A stretch of 64,000 nucleotides of DNA from Flavobacterium sp. LHD-80 (GCF_030929605.1 NZ_JAVFVS010000008.1:1-64000); one strand, 5' to 3'. Shown: positions 18,737 to 27,471, counted from the stretch's first letter. Made by a program: numbers and translations. Notes: a model not told the origin generated them from the sequence alone.

Positions 18737-19174
18737 TTAATCGGCTATATATTTATTGCCCCAATAAAGCATCATCAAAAAAGTTACGATGACCGAAGAG
18801 GCAATTCCTTCAAAAAGTAAACAGATGCAATATGTTGGTACAGAAGGATTTCCTCCAAACATAAAGGTCTCTGATAAGGTTTGTACATAGGCATCTCCAC
18901 CTCTTGCATAGCTATAAACTAGTAATCCGAAAACACTCATTGACACGCCAACTACTGAAGTTGCCATGGCAGAAACTGCATTCGACACAAAATTGGTTTC
19001 TCCTTCATGCAGGTTCATTTGCATAGTTCTGTTCACGCCATAAAAGATAAAAAACACGTTCAGCGTACGTAAATAGAACAAATCTGCAAGACCTAACACA
19101 TTCATCAATAAAAAATAAATGCCTATTCCGAGGAATATCAGAAACCCGTTGGTTATTTCTTTAGGTAATTTCAT
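18737..19174 (-). CDS. Small four-helix membrane protein, unknown function
   Basis: 145 residues from an ATG start. Four hydrophobic segments are visible: about 10-32 (GFLIFLGIGIYFLLMNVLG), 33-52, 66-92 (ATSVVGVSMSVFGLLVYSY) and 112-140 (LFEGIASSVIVTFLMMLYW). A short Asn/Glu-rich loop (NLHEGETNF) lies between helices 2 and 3. I do not recognise the family. It is a stand-alone gene with its own strong terminator and 430 bp of repeat-bearing DNA upstream, so no operon context helps. The membrane location is inferred from hydrophobicity only. Confidence 0.7.
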   Translation of the reverse strand: MKLPKEITNGFLIFLGIGIYFLLMNVLGLADLFYLRTLNVFFIFYGVNRTMQMNLHEGETNFVSNAVSAMATSVVGVSMSVFGLLVYSYARGGDAYVQTLSETFMFGGNPSVPTYCICLLFEGIASSVIVTFLMMLYWGNKYIAD

Positions 19175-19361
19175 AGTGGTTATTTTTAAAGAAGTTAATA
19201 GTAAATGTTTGAAGAACAGTGTTCTATATCAAATTTACTAAAAAAACAACTACGATGATTTAAAATTGATAAAATGTTATGTATGAGGAATGATATTGTG
19301 AAAAAGTTGTCATGCCATAAATGAAGTCCTTGACAGGACAATTGATCGAACGCAATATTTA

Positions 19362-19405
19362 TTCTACCAATATTTAATTCCTAGCGGAATATCTCGTAGA
19401 GATTT
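19362..19405 (+). repeat. 44-bp direct repeat, copy 1
   Basis: Begins TTCTACCAATATTTAATTCC and continues TAGCGGAATATCTCGTAGAG. It is identical over 44 bases to 19511-19554. The TTCCTAGCGGAA core resembles the GTTCCGTTAGGAAC palindrome at 51957 in another intergenic space. Confidence 0.85.
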
Positions 19406-19510
19406 ATATTAATAAGCCTATGTTCGTTTAGTTTTTAACCGCAAATTACACAAATTCACGCAAATTAATTTGTTAAATCTTTGTAATTGTGGTAGAATTA
19501 ATTGTTGTTT

Positions 19511-19554
19511 TTCTACCAATATTTAATTCCTAGCGGAATATCTCGTAGAGATTT
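19511..19554 (+). repeat. 44-bp direct repeat, copy 2
   Basis: Second identical copy of the 44-bp element, 149 bp from the first and in the same orientation. It ends 53 bp beyond the ribF stop, so it may lie in that transcript's 3' region. Confidence 0.85.
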
Positions 19555-19607
19555 TATATCGGTAACAAAATATTTCAAGACATTCTATATATTTTAGAAT
19601 TAAATTT

Positions 19608-20537
19608 TTAAAGCTTGCTCACAAAATCTAAAGCATTTGCTTTATCTTGATTTAATTGTTCTTTCAATAAATCAACTGAACCAAATTTCTGTTCTTCACG
19701 CAAATACTTCAGTAAAGAAACCTCAATTTGTTTTCCATAAATGTCTTCATTAAAATCAAATAGATTGACTTCAATAGTTTGCTTTTCACCGCTTACAGTT
19801 GGGTTGAAGCCAATATTCATCATTCCAAAAACTTCTTTTTGATCTACAATTGCTTTTACAGCGTAAACACCTGTTTTCGGAATTAATTTGTAATCTTCTT
19901 CAATCTGAATATTTGCCGTTGGAAAACCAATTGTTCTTCCTAATTGCTTTCCTTTTACAACTTCGCCGGTTAAAAAATAATTATAACCCAGATAATCATT
20001 GGCCAAAGCCATATTTCCCTCTTGAAGTGCTTTTCTGATTTTGGTTGAACTTACCGAAACATCTTGAATTTCCTGAGCCGAAATTTGCTCTACTTCAAAA
20101 CCATATTCGGCTCCAAAAGCAATTAAATCGTCAATATTTGCAGTTCTGTTTCTTCCGAAACGGTGATCGTGTCCAATAATTATTTTTTGAATCTGAAATT
20201 GATCAACTAAAATAGAATGGACAAATTCTTCTGCCGTTAATCTTGAGAAACTTTCGTTAAAAGGATGAATCACAAGATTTTCAATTCCTGTTGCTTCAAG
20301 AAGTTTTGTTTTTTCGGTAATGGTGTTTAGAAGTTTTATTTCCGATTTCTCTTGCAAAACCATTCTTGGGTGCGGAAAAAAAGTAAGCACCAAACTTTCA
20401 TATTTGCCGTTTTCGGTATTCTGAGTAATTCTTTCCAGAATTTTTTTATGACCAATATGCACGCCGTCAAAGGTGCCAAGTGTTAAAATTGTTTTCTTGG
20501 TCGAATGGAAATCGTTTATAGAATGAAAGAGATTCAA
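19608..20537 (-). CDS. ribF: Riboflavin kinase / FAD synthetase
   Basis: Bifunctional cytoplasmic enzyme making FMN from riboflavin and ATP, then FAD. The N-terminal FMN adenylyltransferase half shows LGTFDGVHIGHKKIL and IIGHDHRFGRNR plus SSTKIRKAL. The C-terminal riboflavin kinase half shows GKQLGRTIGFPTANI and GMMNIGFNPTV. A longer frame begins at TTG 20561, but a -7 box (TAAATTTG, 20559-20566 on minus) overlaps that codon. The TTG at 20537 gives MNLFHSINDFHSTKK, the usual N-terminus, so it is preferred. Length is about 309 residues, normal for the family. Confidence 0.95.
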   Translation of the reverse strand: MNLFHSINDFHSTKKTILTLGTFDGVHIGHKKILERITQNTENGKYESLVLTFFPHPRMVLQEKSEIKLLNTITEKTKLLEATGIENLVIHPFNESFSRLTAEEFVHSILVDQFQIQKIIIGHDHRFGRNRTANIDDLIAFGAEYGFEVEQISAQEIQDVSVSSTKIRKALQEGNMALANDYLGYNYFLTGEVVKGKQLGRTIGFPTANIQIEEDYKLIPKTGVYAVKAIVDQKEVFGMMNIGFNPTVSGEKQTIEVNLFDFNEDIYGKQIEVSLLKYLREEQKFGSVDLLKEQLNQDKANALDFVSKL

Positions 20538-20558
20538 AACAAATAATTTAAGATGCTG

Positions 20559-20566
20559 CAAATTTA
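20559..20566 (-). promoter_or_regulatory. Predicted -7 box of ribF
   Basis: TAAATTTG on the minus strand matches TAnnTTTG and lies 22 bp upstream of the TTG chosen as ribF start. A CAA (TTG on minus) 24 bp further could be a weak -33 element. Confidence 0.4.
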
Positions 20567-20704
20567 TACTATCTATTTTGAATTTGATGCCAAGGCGAAT
20601 TGATTTTTTTGAAAGAAGATTGTTTCTTTTTGTGAAAATACGCCAACTCGTCGACTAAAAAGAGTTAAATGTCGTTTATATGTAAGAATTTGATTTAATT
20701 CACT

Positions 20705-20712
20705 TAATTTTG
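20705..20712 (+). promoter_or_regulatory. Predicted -7 box of metalloprotease gene
   Basis: TAATTTTG fits TAnnTTTG and lies 20 bp before the ATG at 20733. No clear -33 element at the expected spacing. Confidence 0.35.
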
Positions 20713-20732
20713 ATCTATCAACGCCTCCGAAT

Positions 20733-23405
20733 ATGAAAAAACTTTTACTCTCTTTATTTTTTATTGTTTTCTGTACTGTTTTAAATGCCCAAAATAATGA
20801 TTTGTGGCAAAAAAGCAGTGCAAGCTCTGTGTTGAATAAAAGAATAAATAGCTCAGATTCTGAGAAATTGTATTACAAATTAAATGCACAGCTTCTTCAA
20901 ATAAAATTGGCATCGGCCACAGGAAAAGGGTCAAAAAATAATACGGCCGAAATTACAATTCCTAATTCTTCAGGAACTTTAGAGCGATTTGTTGTTTGGG
21001 AATCTTCAAATTTTGAGGCTGAACTTCAAGCTAAATATCCCGAAATAAGATCTTATGAAGGAAGTGGTTTAGACGATAAAAGTGCCAAAATACATTTTAG
21101 CGTTTCGCCGCTGGGTCTTCAGACAATGGTTTTTCGTTCTGATAAATCGACTGAATTTATTGAGGAAAACCCAGATGATAAAACGGAATATATCTTGTTT
21201 GCAAAAAACACTTCAACTTCAAAAAAGCTTGTTTGTAAAACTGATGATGCGATCTTGACTAGAGGTATAACTGGAAAAACTGAAAATACAGCATCAAGTG
21301 CTAAAGTTTTTAAAACAATACGTCTGGCTTTATCATGTACGGGTGAGTATACAGCATTTTTTGGCGGAACAAAAGCTGGAGCACTTGCCGGCATGAATAA
21401 TACTTTAACCCGCGTAAACGGAGTTTTTAATAAAGATCTAGCCGTAAAATTAGTTTTGATTGATAATAACGATGCTGTAATTTATACAGATGCAGCTTCA
21501 GATCCATATTCAAATGCTTCTACAGGCGCAGATGGTGCTTGGAATCAAGAGGTTCAGACGACTTTGACAAATGTTATCGGGAATGCCAATTATGATATCG
21601 GACATTTGTTTGGCGCTTCTGGCGGAGGCGGTAATGCTGGATGCATTGGTTGTGTTTGTACAAATCCAACAACAGGAGTTCCCTTAGGGAAAGGAAGTGC
21701 CTATACATCGCCTTCAGATGCTAAACCCCAAGGAGATACTTTTGATATTGATTTTGTGGCACATGAATTTGGTCATCAATTAGGTGCCAATCATACTTTT
21801 TCTTATGATTCAGAAGAAAGAACTAACGTAAACGTTGAACCTGGAAGTGGTTCTACAATTATGGCTTATGCTGGAGTGACGGGCGAGTACGATATTCAGA
21901 ATACTTCTGACGATTATTTTGCATATGTAAGTATAAGGCAAATTCAGAATACATTGTCCAATAAAACTTGTCCGGTAAATACAGCTATTACAAATAATCC
22001 GCCTGTTGTTAGTGCAGGTAACGATTATACAATTCCAATAAGTACTGCTTTTGTTTTGACAGGAACTGGCTCAGATCCCGAAGGAGATTCGGTTACTTAT
22101 ACATGGGAAGAAAATGACAATGCGACAACAACTTCGGGAAGCACGAGTATAGCGTATACAACAAAACCAGACGGACCATTATTTCGTTCTGTAATTCCAA
22201 GTGCAAGTACGGTTCGTTATATGCCAAGCTTTAATTATGTTCTTCAAAACAGACTTACCACAACTTGGGAATCGGTTTCGTCAATTGCACGAACGCTTCA
22301 TTTTACCTTGACAGGACGCGATAACGCAGCTCAAGGCGCAGCGCAAACATTTACTGATGATATGGTTGTTAATGTTGTTTCGACAGCAGGGCCATTTGCA
22401 GTGACTTCTCATACAAATGATAATGTAAGCTGGTGGCAAGGTTTGAGTGAAACAGTAACTTGGAGTGTAAATAATACAAATTCGCTCGCAGGTGCTTCTG
22501 CAGTAAATATTAAATTATCTACCGATGGAGGCGTGACATTTCCTATAATTTTGGCTTCGAATACTGCAAATGATGGTACTGAAACTATTGTGCTTCCTAC
22601 AAGTGTTCCTTCATCTAAAAATTGCAGAATTTTAATTGAACCAACAGGAAATATCTTCTATGCAATAAACAGCAAGCCTTTTGCAGTTGGTTATACTTCA
22701 ACTTCAACTTGTGATAATTATAGTTTTGGAAGTTCATTTTCAATACCAAACACAACCACTTTTGTTACAAGAACTGTGACTGTTCCAACATCAGAAGCAA
22801 TAGTTACAGACGTAGATGTTTCTGTGAATATAACGCACGATAAATTTTCCGATATAGAACTTCAAATTGTCAGTCCTGCTGGAACTGTGGTTCGCTTGTT
22901 CAATAAAAATTGCGGATCGACAAAATCTACTTTAGCATTGCAGTTTAATGATTCGGGCGCTGCTTTAGATTGTGCTAGAACGACTGAACAAATCGTTTTA
23001 CCGGTTGATGCTTTAAGCGCTTTCAATGGTGAAAATACGCAGGGAACTTGGACTTTCAGAGTTAGAGATGCAGTGGTTGGAAACTTCGGAACATTAAATT
23101 CCGCTTCAATTAATATTTGTGGTCAGACATATACTTTGGGAACGCCAAATTTTGAAAATATCGATTTTAGCCTTTATCCAAATCCAAATAAAGGAAACTT
23201 TACGATTAAGTTTCAAAGTGAGTCGGCAACAGGAGTGAAGGTTTTTGTTCACGATATTTTGGGCAAAACTGTTTATTCAAAAACTTTTGAGAGCACATCA
23301 AATTTTGACCAAAATATTCAGCTTCCAAATGCGGTATCTGGAGTTTATCTGGTAACGGTTATTGATGGCGAAAGAAGAACAGTTAAAAAACTTATCGTAA
23401 ATTAA
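20733..23405 (+). CDS. Secreted M12B-like zinc metalloprotease, T9SS type A tail
   Basis: 890 residues from ATG 20733. Signal peptide MKKLLLSLFFIVFCTVLNAQ, then a propeptide-like region (about 25-190). The reprolysin-like domain has the complete zinc motif HEFGHQLGANH (His344, Glu345, His348, His354) and a likely Met-turn in TIMAYAG. A Cys-rich loop (GCIGCVC) precedes it. After Ig-like segments comes a proprotein convertase P-like domain (about 660-805; ITHDKFSDIELQIVSPAG, NTQGTWTFRVRD). The tail (about 810-890; LYPNPNKGNFTIKF ... GVYLVTV ... KKLIVN) is a classic T9SS type A sorting domain. Extracellular endopeptidase; target unknown. Confidence 0.92.
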   Translation: MKKLLLSLFFIVFCTVLNAQNNDLWQKSSASSVLNKRINSSDSEKLYYKLNAQLLQIKLASATGKGSKNNTAEITIPNSSGTLERFVVWESSNFEAELQAKYPEIRSYEGSGLDDKSAKIHFSVSPLGLQTMVFRSDKSTEFIEENPDDKTEYILFAKNTSTSKKLVCKTDDAILTRGITGKTENTASSAKVFKTIRLALSCTGEYTAFFGGTKAGALAGMNNTLTRVNGVFNKDLAVKLVLIDNNDAVIYTDAASDPYSNASTGADGAWNQEVQTTLTNVIGNANYDIGHLFGASGGGGNAGCIGCVCTNPTTGVPLGKGSAYTSPSDAKPQGDTFDIDFVAHEFGHQLGANHTFSYDSEERTNVNVEPGSGSTIMAYAGVTGEYDIQNTSDDYFAYVSIRQIQNTLSNKTCPVNTAITNNPPVVSAGNDYTIPISTAFVLTGTGSDPEGDSVTYTWEENDNATTTSGSTSIAYTTKPDGPLFRSVIPSASTVRYMPSFNYVLQNRLTTTWESVSSIARTLHFTLTGRDNAAQGAAQTFTDDMVVNVVSTAGPFAVTSHTNDNVSWWQGLSETVTWSVNNTNSLAGASAVNIKLSTDGGVTFPIILASNTANDGTETIVLPTSVPSSKNCRILIEPTGNIFYAINSKPFAVGYTSTSTCDNYSFGSSFSIPNTTTFVTRTVTVPTSEAIVTDVDVSVNITHDKFSDIELQIVSPAGTVVRLFNKNCGSTKSTLALQFNDSGAALDCARTTEQIVLPVDALSAFNGENTQGTWTFRVRDAVVGNFGTLNSASINICGQTYTLGTPNFENIDFSLYPNPNKGNFTIKFQSESATGVKVFVHDILGKTVYSKTFESTSNFDQNIQLPNAVSGVYLVTVIDGERRTVKKLIVN

Positions 23406-23476
23406 ATTCCAATATTTTAAATTCCAAATTCCAAAAACTAAACAGTTGGAATTTGGAATTTAAAATATTGGAATTT
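23404..23476. terminator. Perfect 31-bp palindrome between convergent genes
   Basis: The arms at 23404-23434 and 23446-23476 are perfect inverted copies over 31 bp, made of TTCCAAATTCC-type words, around an 11-base loop. The element lies between the convergent metalloprotease and ComF-like genes, so a bidirectional terminator is the natural reading. A shorter relative is at 30236-30281. Confidence 0.75.
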
Positions 23477-23482
23477 CCTTTT

Positions 23483-24166
23483 CTAAGAGTTTGCCATCGC
23501 CATACAAACAATACTAATTTTTGCTCCCGGAATTTTCAGCAACGCTTTTGCACAGGCTTCAAGCGTTGAACCTGTTGTTAAAACATCATCGACAATTAAA
23601 AAGTGTTTGTTGTGATTTTCTTCAGAGAATTTGACATCGAATAGGCTTTCAATATTTTCTGATCGACCAAGAAGATTCTTTTTTGACTGTGTTTTCGAAT
23701 ATTTTTTTCTGTACAAAACCGCATCTTCAAAAGTGAGATTTAGATTTTTTGAAATTGCTTTTGCAAAAGCAGTAACCTGATTGTAACCGCGTTCTTTAAA
23801 TTTTTTAGGATGAAGCGGTACAGGAATCACAACTTCAAAAGGATTTTCTAATTGAAGTTCTTTTAAATCTTCTGCGTACCAATTTCCAAGAACAGTTCCA
23901 ATTTCTTCGTGGCCTTTGTATTTTAAATTGTGAATCAATTCCTGAACAATTCCTTTTTTGATAAAATACAATAAAGCCGATGCGTGCTCAATTTCAACTT
24001 TTCCATAAAACTTTTTTACAGCTTCATTCTCAGAATCGAGGTGATATTGCGTCAGAGGCAATTCATGTCGGCAATTGGTGCATAAAACGGTTTCGTTAGT
24101 CATTAAAACAGAGCGACATCCCGAGCAAACTTTCGGGAAAAAGAGATTTATTATAGAATTAAACAC
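23483..24166 (-). CDS. ComF-family phosphoribosyltransferase-like protein
   Basis: An N-terminal zinc-binding four-Cys unit (CSGC ... CTNC) is followed by a type I phosphoribosyltransferase fold with VIPVPLHPKKFKERGYNQ and the PRPP loop FLIVDDVLTTGSTLEAC. This is the ComF/GntX family; ComF of competent bacteria helps DNA uptake, but many members occur in non-competent species. The frame extends to TTG 24205. The GTG at 24166 (MFNSIINLFFPKVCSGC) is preferred because a -7 box at 24187-24194 lies inside the longer version. Divergent from glyS. Length is about 227 residues, typical. Confidence 0.85.
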   Translation of the reverse strand: MFNSIINLFFPKVCSGCRSVLMTNETVLCTNCRHELPLTQYHLDSENEAVKKFYGKVEIEHASALLYFIKKGIVQELIHNLKYKGHEEIGTVLGNWYAEDLKELQLENPFEVVIPVPLHPKKFKERGYNQVTAFAKAISKNLNLTFEDAVLYRKKYSKTQSKKNLLGRSENIESLFDVKFSEENHNKHFLIVDDVLTTGSTLEACAKALLKIPGAKISIVCMAMANS

Positions 24167-24186
24167 AAATAGAAAGAATTTAGTTA

Positions 24187-24194
24187 CAAAACTA
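24187..24194 (-). promoter_or_regulatory. Predicted -7 box of the ComF-like gene
   Basis: TAGTTTTG on the minus strand, 21 bp upstream of the GTG at 24166. It helps decide the start because the longer frame would include the promoter. Confidence 0.35.
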
Positions 24195-24249
24195 ACGAAA
24201 TTCAAACTTCAATCTTTATTATTTTTCTTTTTTTTAAAAGGACTTTTTA

Positions 24250-24257
24250 TATTTTTG
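24250..24257 (+). promoter_or_regulatory. Predicted -7 box of glyS
   Basis: TATTTTTG ends 7 bp before the ATG at 24265. A start site about 7 bases downstream would give an almost leaderless mRNA. Confidence 0.4.
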
Positions 24258-24264
24258 CATCACT

Positions 24265-25806
24265 ATGGCAAAACAAGAAGATTTATTTAAGAATGTGGTT
24301 TCGCACGCAAAAGAGTACGGATTTATTTTTCCGTCAAGCGAAGTGTACGATGGATTGAGTGCAGTGTATGATTACGCACAAAATGGTGTCGAATTAAAAA
24401 AGAATATTAGAGAATATTGGTGGAAATCAATGGTTCAGATGAATGAAAATATTGTTGGTTTAGACGCAGCAATATTGATGCATCCAACAACTTGGAAAGC
24501 TTCAGGCCACGTTGATGCGTTCAATGATCCTTTGATTGACAATAAAGATTCTAAAAAAAGATATAGAGCTGACGTTTTAGTAGAAGATTTTGCTGAAAAG
24601 ATTAATCTAAAAGCTAAAAAAGAAATTGAAAAAGCAAAAGCTCGTTTTGGTGATGCATTCAATGAAGAAGAATTTGTAACGACAAATGCTCGTGTAATTG
24701 AATATTTGGCCAAAGAAAGAGAAATTAGAGAGCGTTTAGGACGTTCTTTAGGAAACGGAGATCTTGAAGATGTAAAAGCTTTGATCGAAGAGCTTGAAAT
24801 TGCTGATCCTGAAACTGGTTCTAGAAACTGGACAGATGTAAAGCAGTTCAACTTGATGTTTGGAACTAAATTAGGTGCTTCTGCAGAATCTGCAATGGAT
24901 CTTTATTTGCGTCCAGAAACGGCTCAAGGTATTTTTGTGAACTTTTTAAATGTTCAGAAATCAGGCCGTATGAAAGTTCCTTTTGGAATTGCTCAGACAG
25001 GAAAAGCGTTTAGAAATGAAATTGTTGCAAGACAGTTTATTTTCCGTATGCGTGAATTCGAACAAATGGAAATGCAGTTTTTCGTGCGTCCAGGAGAAGA
25101 AATGCAATGGTATGAGCACTGGAAAACGACACGTTTAAACTGGCACTTATCTTTAGGTTTAGGAAAAGAGAACTACCGTTTTCACGATCACGAAAAATTA
25201 GCGCATTACGCAAATGCAGCAGCAGATATTGAATTCAACTTCCCATTTGGTTTCAAGGAATTAGAAGGAATTCACTCTCGTACTGATTTTGACTTAAAAG
25301 CACACGAACAATATTCAGGAAGAAAATTACAATATTTTGATCCGGAACTAAATGAAAACTACGTGCCATACGTAGTAGAAACGTCTGTAGGTCTAGATCG
25401 TATGTTTTTAGCAGTTTTTGCAACATCGTTGCAAGAAGAAACTTTAGAAGATGGTTCAACGAGAACAGTGCTTAAATTGCCTGCAGTTTTAGCGCCAACA
25501 AAGGCAGCGGTTCTTCCATTGGTTAAAAAAGATGGATTACCAGAAATTTCTAAAAAAATCATTGAAGATTTGAAATGGGATTTCAATGTTGCTTATGATG
25601 AAAAAGATGCAGTTGGACGCCGTTACAGAAGACAAGATGCTCTTGGAACGCCTTTCTGTATAACTGTTGATCACCAAACTTTGGAAGATGAAACAGTAAC
25701 GATTCGTCATAGAGATACAATGAAACAAGATCGCGTTAAAATTTCTGAATTGAGAGCGATTATTGAAAATGAAGTTTCGATGAAAAACTGGTTGATGAAA
25801 ATGTAA
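24265..25806 (+). CDS. glyS: Glycyl-tRNA synthetase, single-chain (alpha2) type
   Basis: 513 residues from ATG 24265. Charges tRNA-Gly with glycine in the cytoplasm. It is the single-polypeptide class II form rather than the GlyQ/GlyS two-subunit form. Visible: the glycine-enzyme N-terminus (FIFPSSEVYDGLSAVYDYAQNG), motif 2 region FRNEIVARQFIFRMREFEQ, motif 3 VETSVGLDRMFLAVF, and a C-terminal anticodon-binding domain (LAPTKAAVLPLVKK ... GRRYRRQDALGTPFCITVD). The length fits the family. Some databases use glyQS for this type. Followed by a strong terminator, so probably monocistronic. Confidence 0.97.
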   Translation: MAKQEDLFKNVVSHAKEYGFIFPSSEVYDGLSAVYDYAQNGVELKKNIREYWWKSMVQMNENIVGLDAAILMHPTTWKASGHVDAFNDPLIDNKDSKKRYRADVLVEDFAEKINLKAKKEIEKAKARFGDAFNEEEFVTTNARVIEYLAKEREIRERLGRSLGNGDLEDVKALIEELEIADPETGSRNWTDVKQFNLMFGTKLGASAESAMDLYLRPETAQGIFVNFLNVQKSGRMKVPFGIAQTGKAFRNEIVARQFIFRMREFEQMEMQFFVRPGEEMQWYEHWKTTRLNWHLSLGLGKENYRFHDHEKLAHYANAAADIEFNFPFGFKELEGIHSRTDFDLKAHEQYSGRKLQYFDPELNENYVPYVVETSVGLDRMFLAVFATSLQEETLEDGSTRTVLKLPAVLAPTKAAVLPLVKKDGLPEISKKIIEDLKWDFNVAYDEKDAVGRRYRRQDALGTPFCITVDHQTLEDETVTIRHRDTMKQDRVKISELRAIIENEVSMKNWLMKM

Positions 25807-25828
25807 TTTTCCCAATTAACATTATATA

Positions 25829-25866
25829 AATCCCAAATTCCTTAAAGGAGTTTGGGATTTTTTTAA
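25829..25866 (+). terminator. Terminator of glyS
   Basis: Stem AATCCCAAA / TTTGGGATT with inner pairing (TCCTT/AAGGA) and a following T run, 22 bp after the stop. Confidence 0.85.
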
Positions 25867-25951
25867 TTTTGAAAAATGCATTTCGTCGAATTTTTATGCA
25901 TTTCATCTTTATGTATTAACATTTTAGTGTAATGTGTTAACAATGAATTAT

Positions 25952-25974
25952 TTGCGTAAATAAATTGCGTAAAT
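25952..25974 (+). promoter_or_regulatory. Two TTGCGTAAAT direct repeats upstream of LytTR gene
   Basis: TTGCGTAAAT occurs at 25952-25961 and 25965-25974, start-to-start 13 bp, about 85 bp before the regulator gene, with a partial third AATTGC after it. Such spaced direct repeats could be an operator. The protein that binds is unknown. Confidence 0.3.
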
Positions 25975-26059
25975 TTAATTGCACATCATACGCTAAAATT
26001 ATAAAATGAACTAGCGAAGGAAAAACCGCTATTCATTTAAAAATTATTTTAAAACCAAA

Positions 26060-26959
26060 TTGAAAAAATACTCCTACATTATAATTGACAATGACGCTGA
26101 AAGTGTTTTGAAAACCAGAATCGTTGCAGAAGGTTTTTCAGAATTAACTTTTATAGCATCGGCGACGAATTATCAGCAAGGATTAAATTTGGTTTTAGAA
26201 CACAGGCCGTACTTCATCTTCCTAGAAATTGATGCTGAAAACAGTACAAGTAATTTGTCGCTCGCATTTATTGGTGAATTGTACCGGTTTTTATCTGTTA
26301 TACCAAAAATCATTATCACAACAGCCAAAAAGGAACTTGCTTTTGATGCTATTCAATATGGTGTTTTTGATTATATCTTGAAACCTTTGACGCATGTTGA
26401 TGTTGTAAAAACGCTTTTGAAGCTCGAAAAAGTGCTTTTAGAGCCAAAAGAGCCAAAATCTGCTGTAATTGAATCATCTGCCAATATTTTGGAAGAAAAC
26501 GTCTCAGAGGCCAAAATAATGCCTTTAGTCGAGGAGGAAAAACAAATTGTAGCCGAAGAAGAAGCGCCAATAGTTATTCAAGAAGTTCAATTGACACAAA
26601 ATCCTGAAAAACCACTTATTCTCTGCATTAAGTCATATGGCGATTATCGCTACATGAATGCGGCAGATATTTGTTATTTTCAAGCCGATAATAATTCGAC
26701 AGATATTTATTTGAGTTCTGGCGAAATGGTTACTGCTTTTAAGACTTTAAAGCATTTTGAAAGTATTTTAGTACATCCGTTCATTCGAATTCATAATAGT
26801 TATATCATCAATCAAAACTACATTTCGAGAATTCATAACGGAAACTCAGTTTGTTACATAAAAAATTCCCCGAAAAAGGTTCCTTTTTCCAAAACTTACA
26901 AAGCAAATGTCGATTTAATCATTGCTAATTTTTCTGCGGGTAATTACATAGAGATCTAA
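26060..26959 (+). CDS. LytTR-family response regulator with Glu at phospho-site
   Basis: 299 residues from TTG 26060 (MKKYSYIIIDNDAES). Residues 1-115 form a receiver-like domain with an acid pair in IIIDND, the Thr of IIITTAKK and the Lys of YILKPL, but the expected phospho-Asp is Glu56 (FIFLEID). Residues about 135-185 are a Glu/Val-rich linker. Residues 195-299 form a LytTR DNA-binding domain (IKSYGDYRYMNAADICYFQADNN, HNSYIINQNYI). Likely a transcription regulator whose Glu mimics the phosphorylated state, which is inference. No kinase partner is adjacent on the same transcript. Confidence 0.87.
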   Translation: MKKYSYIIIDNDAESVLKTRIVAEGFSELTFIASATNYQQGLNLVLEHRPYFIFLEIDAENSTSNLSLAFIGELYRFLSVIPKIIITTAKKELAFDAIQYGVFDYILKPLTHVDVVKTLLKLEKVLLEPKEPKSAVIESSANILEENVSEAKIMPLVEEEKQIVAEEEAPIVIQEVQLTQNPEKPLILCIKSYGDYRYMNAADICYFQADNNSTDIYLSSGEMVTAFKTLKHFESILVHPFIRIHNSYIINQNYISRIHNGNSVCYIKNSPKKVPFSKTYKANVDLIIANFSAGNYIEI

Positions 26960-27138
26960 AAACTAGATAATTACACGAATTTGACGTCCAGTGACTATCA
27001 TTTGGGCATGATCTACCATAAACTCCATTTTTCATGTAAATTTTTTTCGTCTAGGGGTATAATTTTACCAAACCGAAACGCAAAGTGCGATCGGCTCCAA
27101 AAACAAAAAAAATCTAAAACCCTTAAATACCTCAGGTC

Positions 27139-27375
27139 ATGAAAAAAACAGCTTTAACATTCGGATTATTTTCTTTAGTAATGGTTGCAACTTCTTTCGC
27201 AGCTCCAACAACTTCTTTCGTAGAGTCAGATACAATTATTGGAGGACAATCTACTGGACGTGATGGTGGTAGAAAAGTTGATTTTCACACTACTACTAAT
27301 GATTTAAAAAATAATCAGTCTGAAGGATTTAGTCAAGACAGACAATCACTAGGAAACACTATAAAACTTGACTAA
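27139..27375 (+). CDS. Small secreted peptide, unknown function
   Basis: 78 residues from ATG 27139 (MKKTALTFGLFSLVMVATSFA). The signal peptide is clear, with cleavage predicted near SFA-A. The mature part is about 57 residues, Gly/Asp/Asn/Gln-rich (IIGGQSTGRDGGRKVDFHTT), with no Cys and no lipobox. I do not recognise the family. It has its own strong terminator at 27396, so it is a monocistronic unit between the LytTR regulator and the TPR sensor kinase. It could be a secreted signal or envelope peptide; nothing in the sequence decides this. Confidence 0.65.
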   Translation: MKKTALTFGLFSLVMVATSFAAPTTSFVESDTIIGGQSTGRDGGRKVDFHTTTNDLKNNQSEGFSQDRQSLGNTIKLD

Positions 27376-27395
27376 AAACAAGTTACATTATACAA

Positions 27396-27429
27396 AAAAA
27401 GGCTGTCAAATTTTGACAGCCTTTTTTTG
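27396..27429 (+). terminator. Terminator after small secreted peptide gene
   Basis: Stem AAAGGCTGTCAAA / TTTTGACAGCCTTT with a T run, 20 bp after the stop. Confidence 0.87.
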
Positions 27430-27444
27430 TGTCGGTACTTTTAC

Positions 27445-27452
27445 TATTTTTG
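27445..27452 (+). promoter_or_regulatory. Predicted -7 box of sensor kinase operon
   Basis: TATTTTTG, 19 bp before the TTG start at 27472. A TTTG lies 15 bp upstream, closer than the usual spacing. Confidence 0.35.
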
Positions 27453-27471
27453 GTAAAATTCAAAAAAGCCA

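Larger units (their letters stand above)
19175..19607. other. Intergenic region with repeat copies and no gene
   Basis: This 433-bp stretch contains no coding-like frame. It holds two copies of a 44-bp repeat (listed separately) and an AT-rich run at about 19437-19470 (CCGCAAATTACAC, AATTCACGCAAATT) of related short words. It separates two minus-strand genes, so it includes the leader of the small membrane protein gene. Confidence 0.6.
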
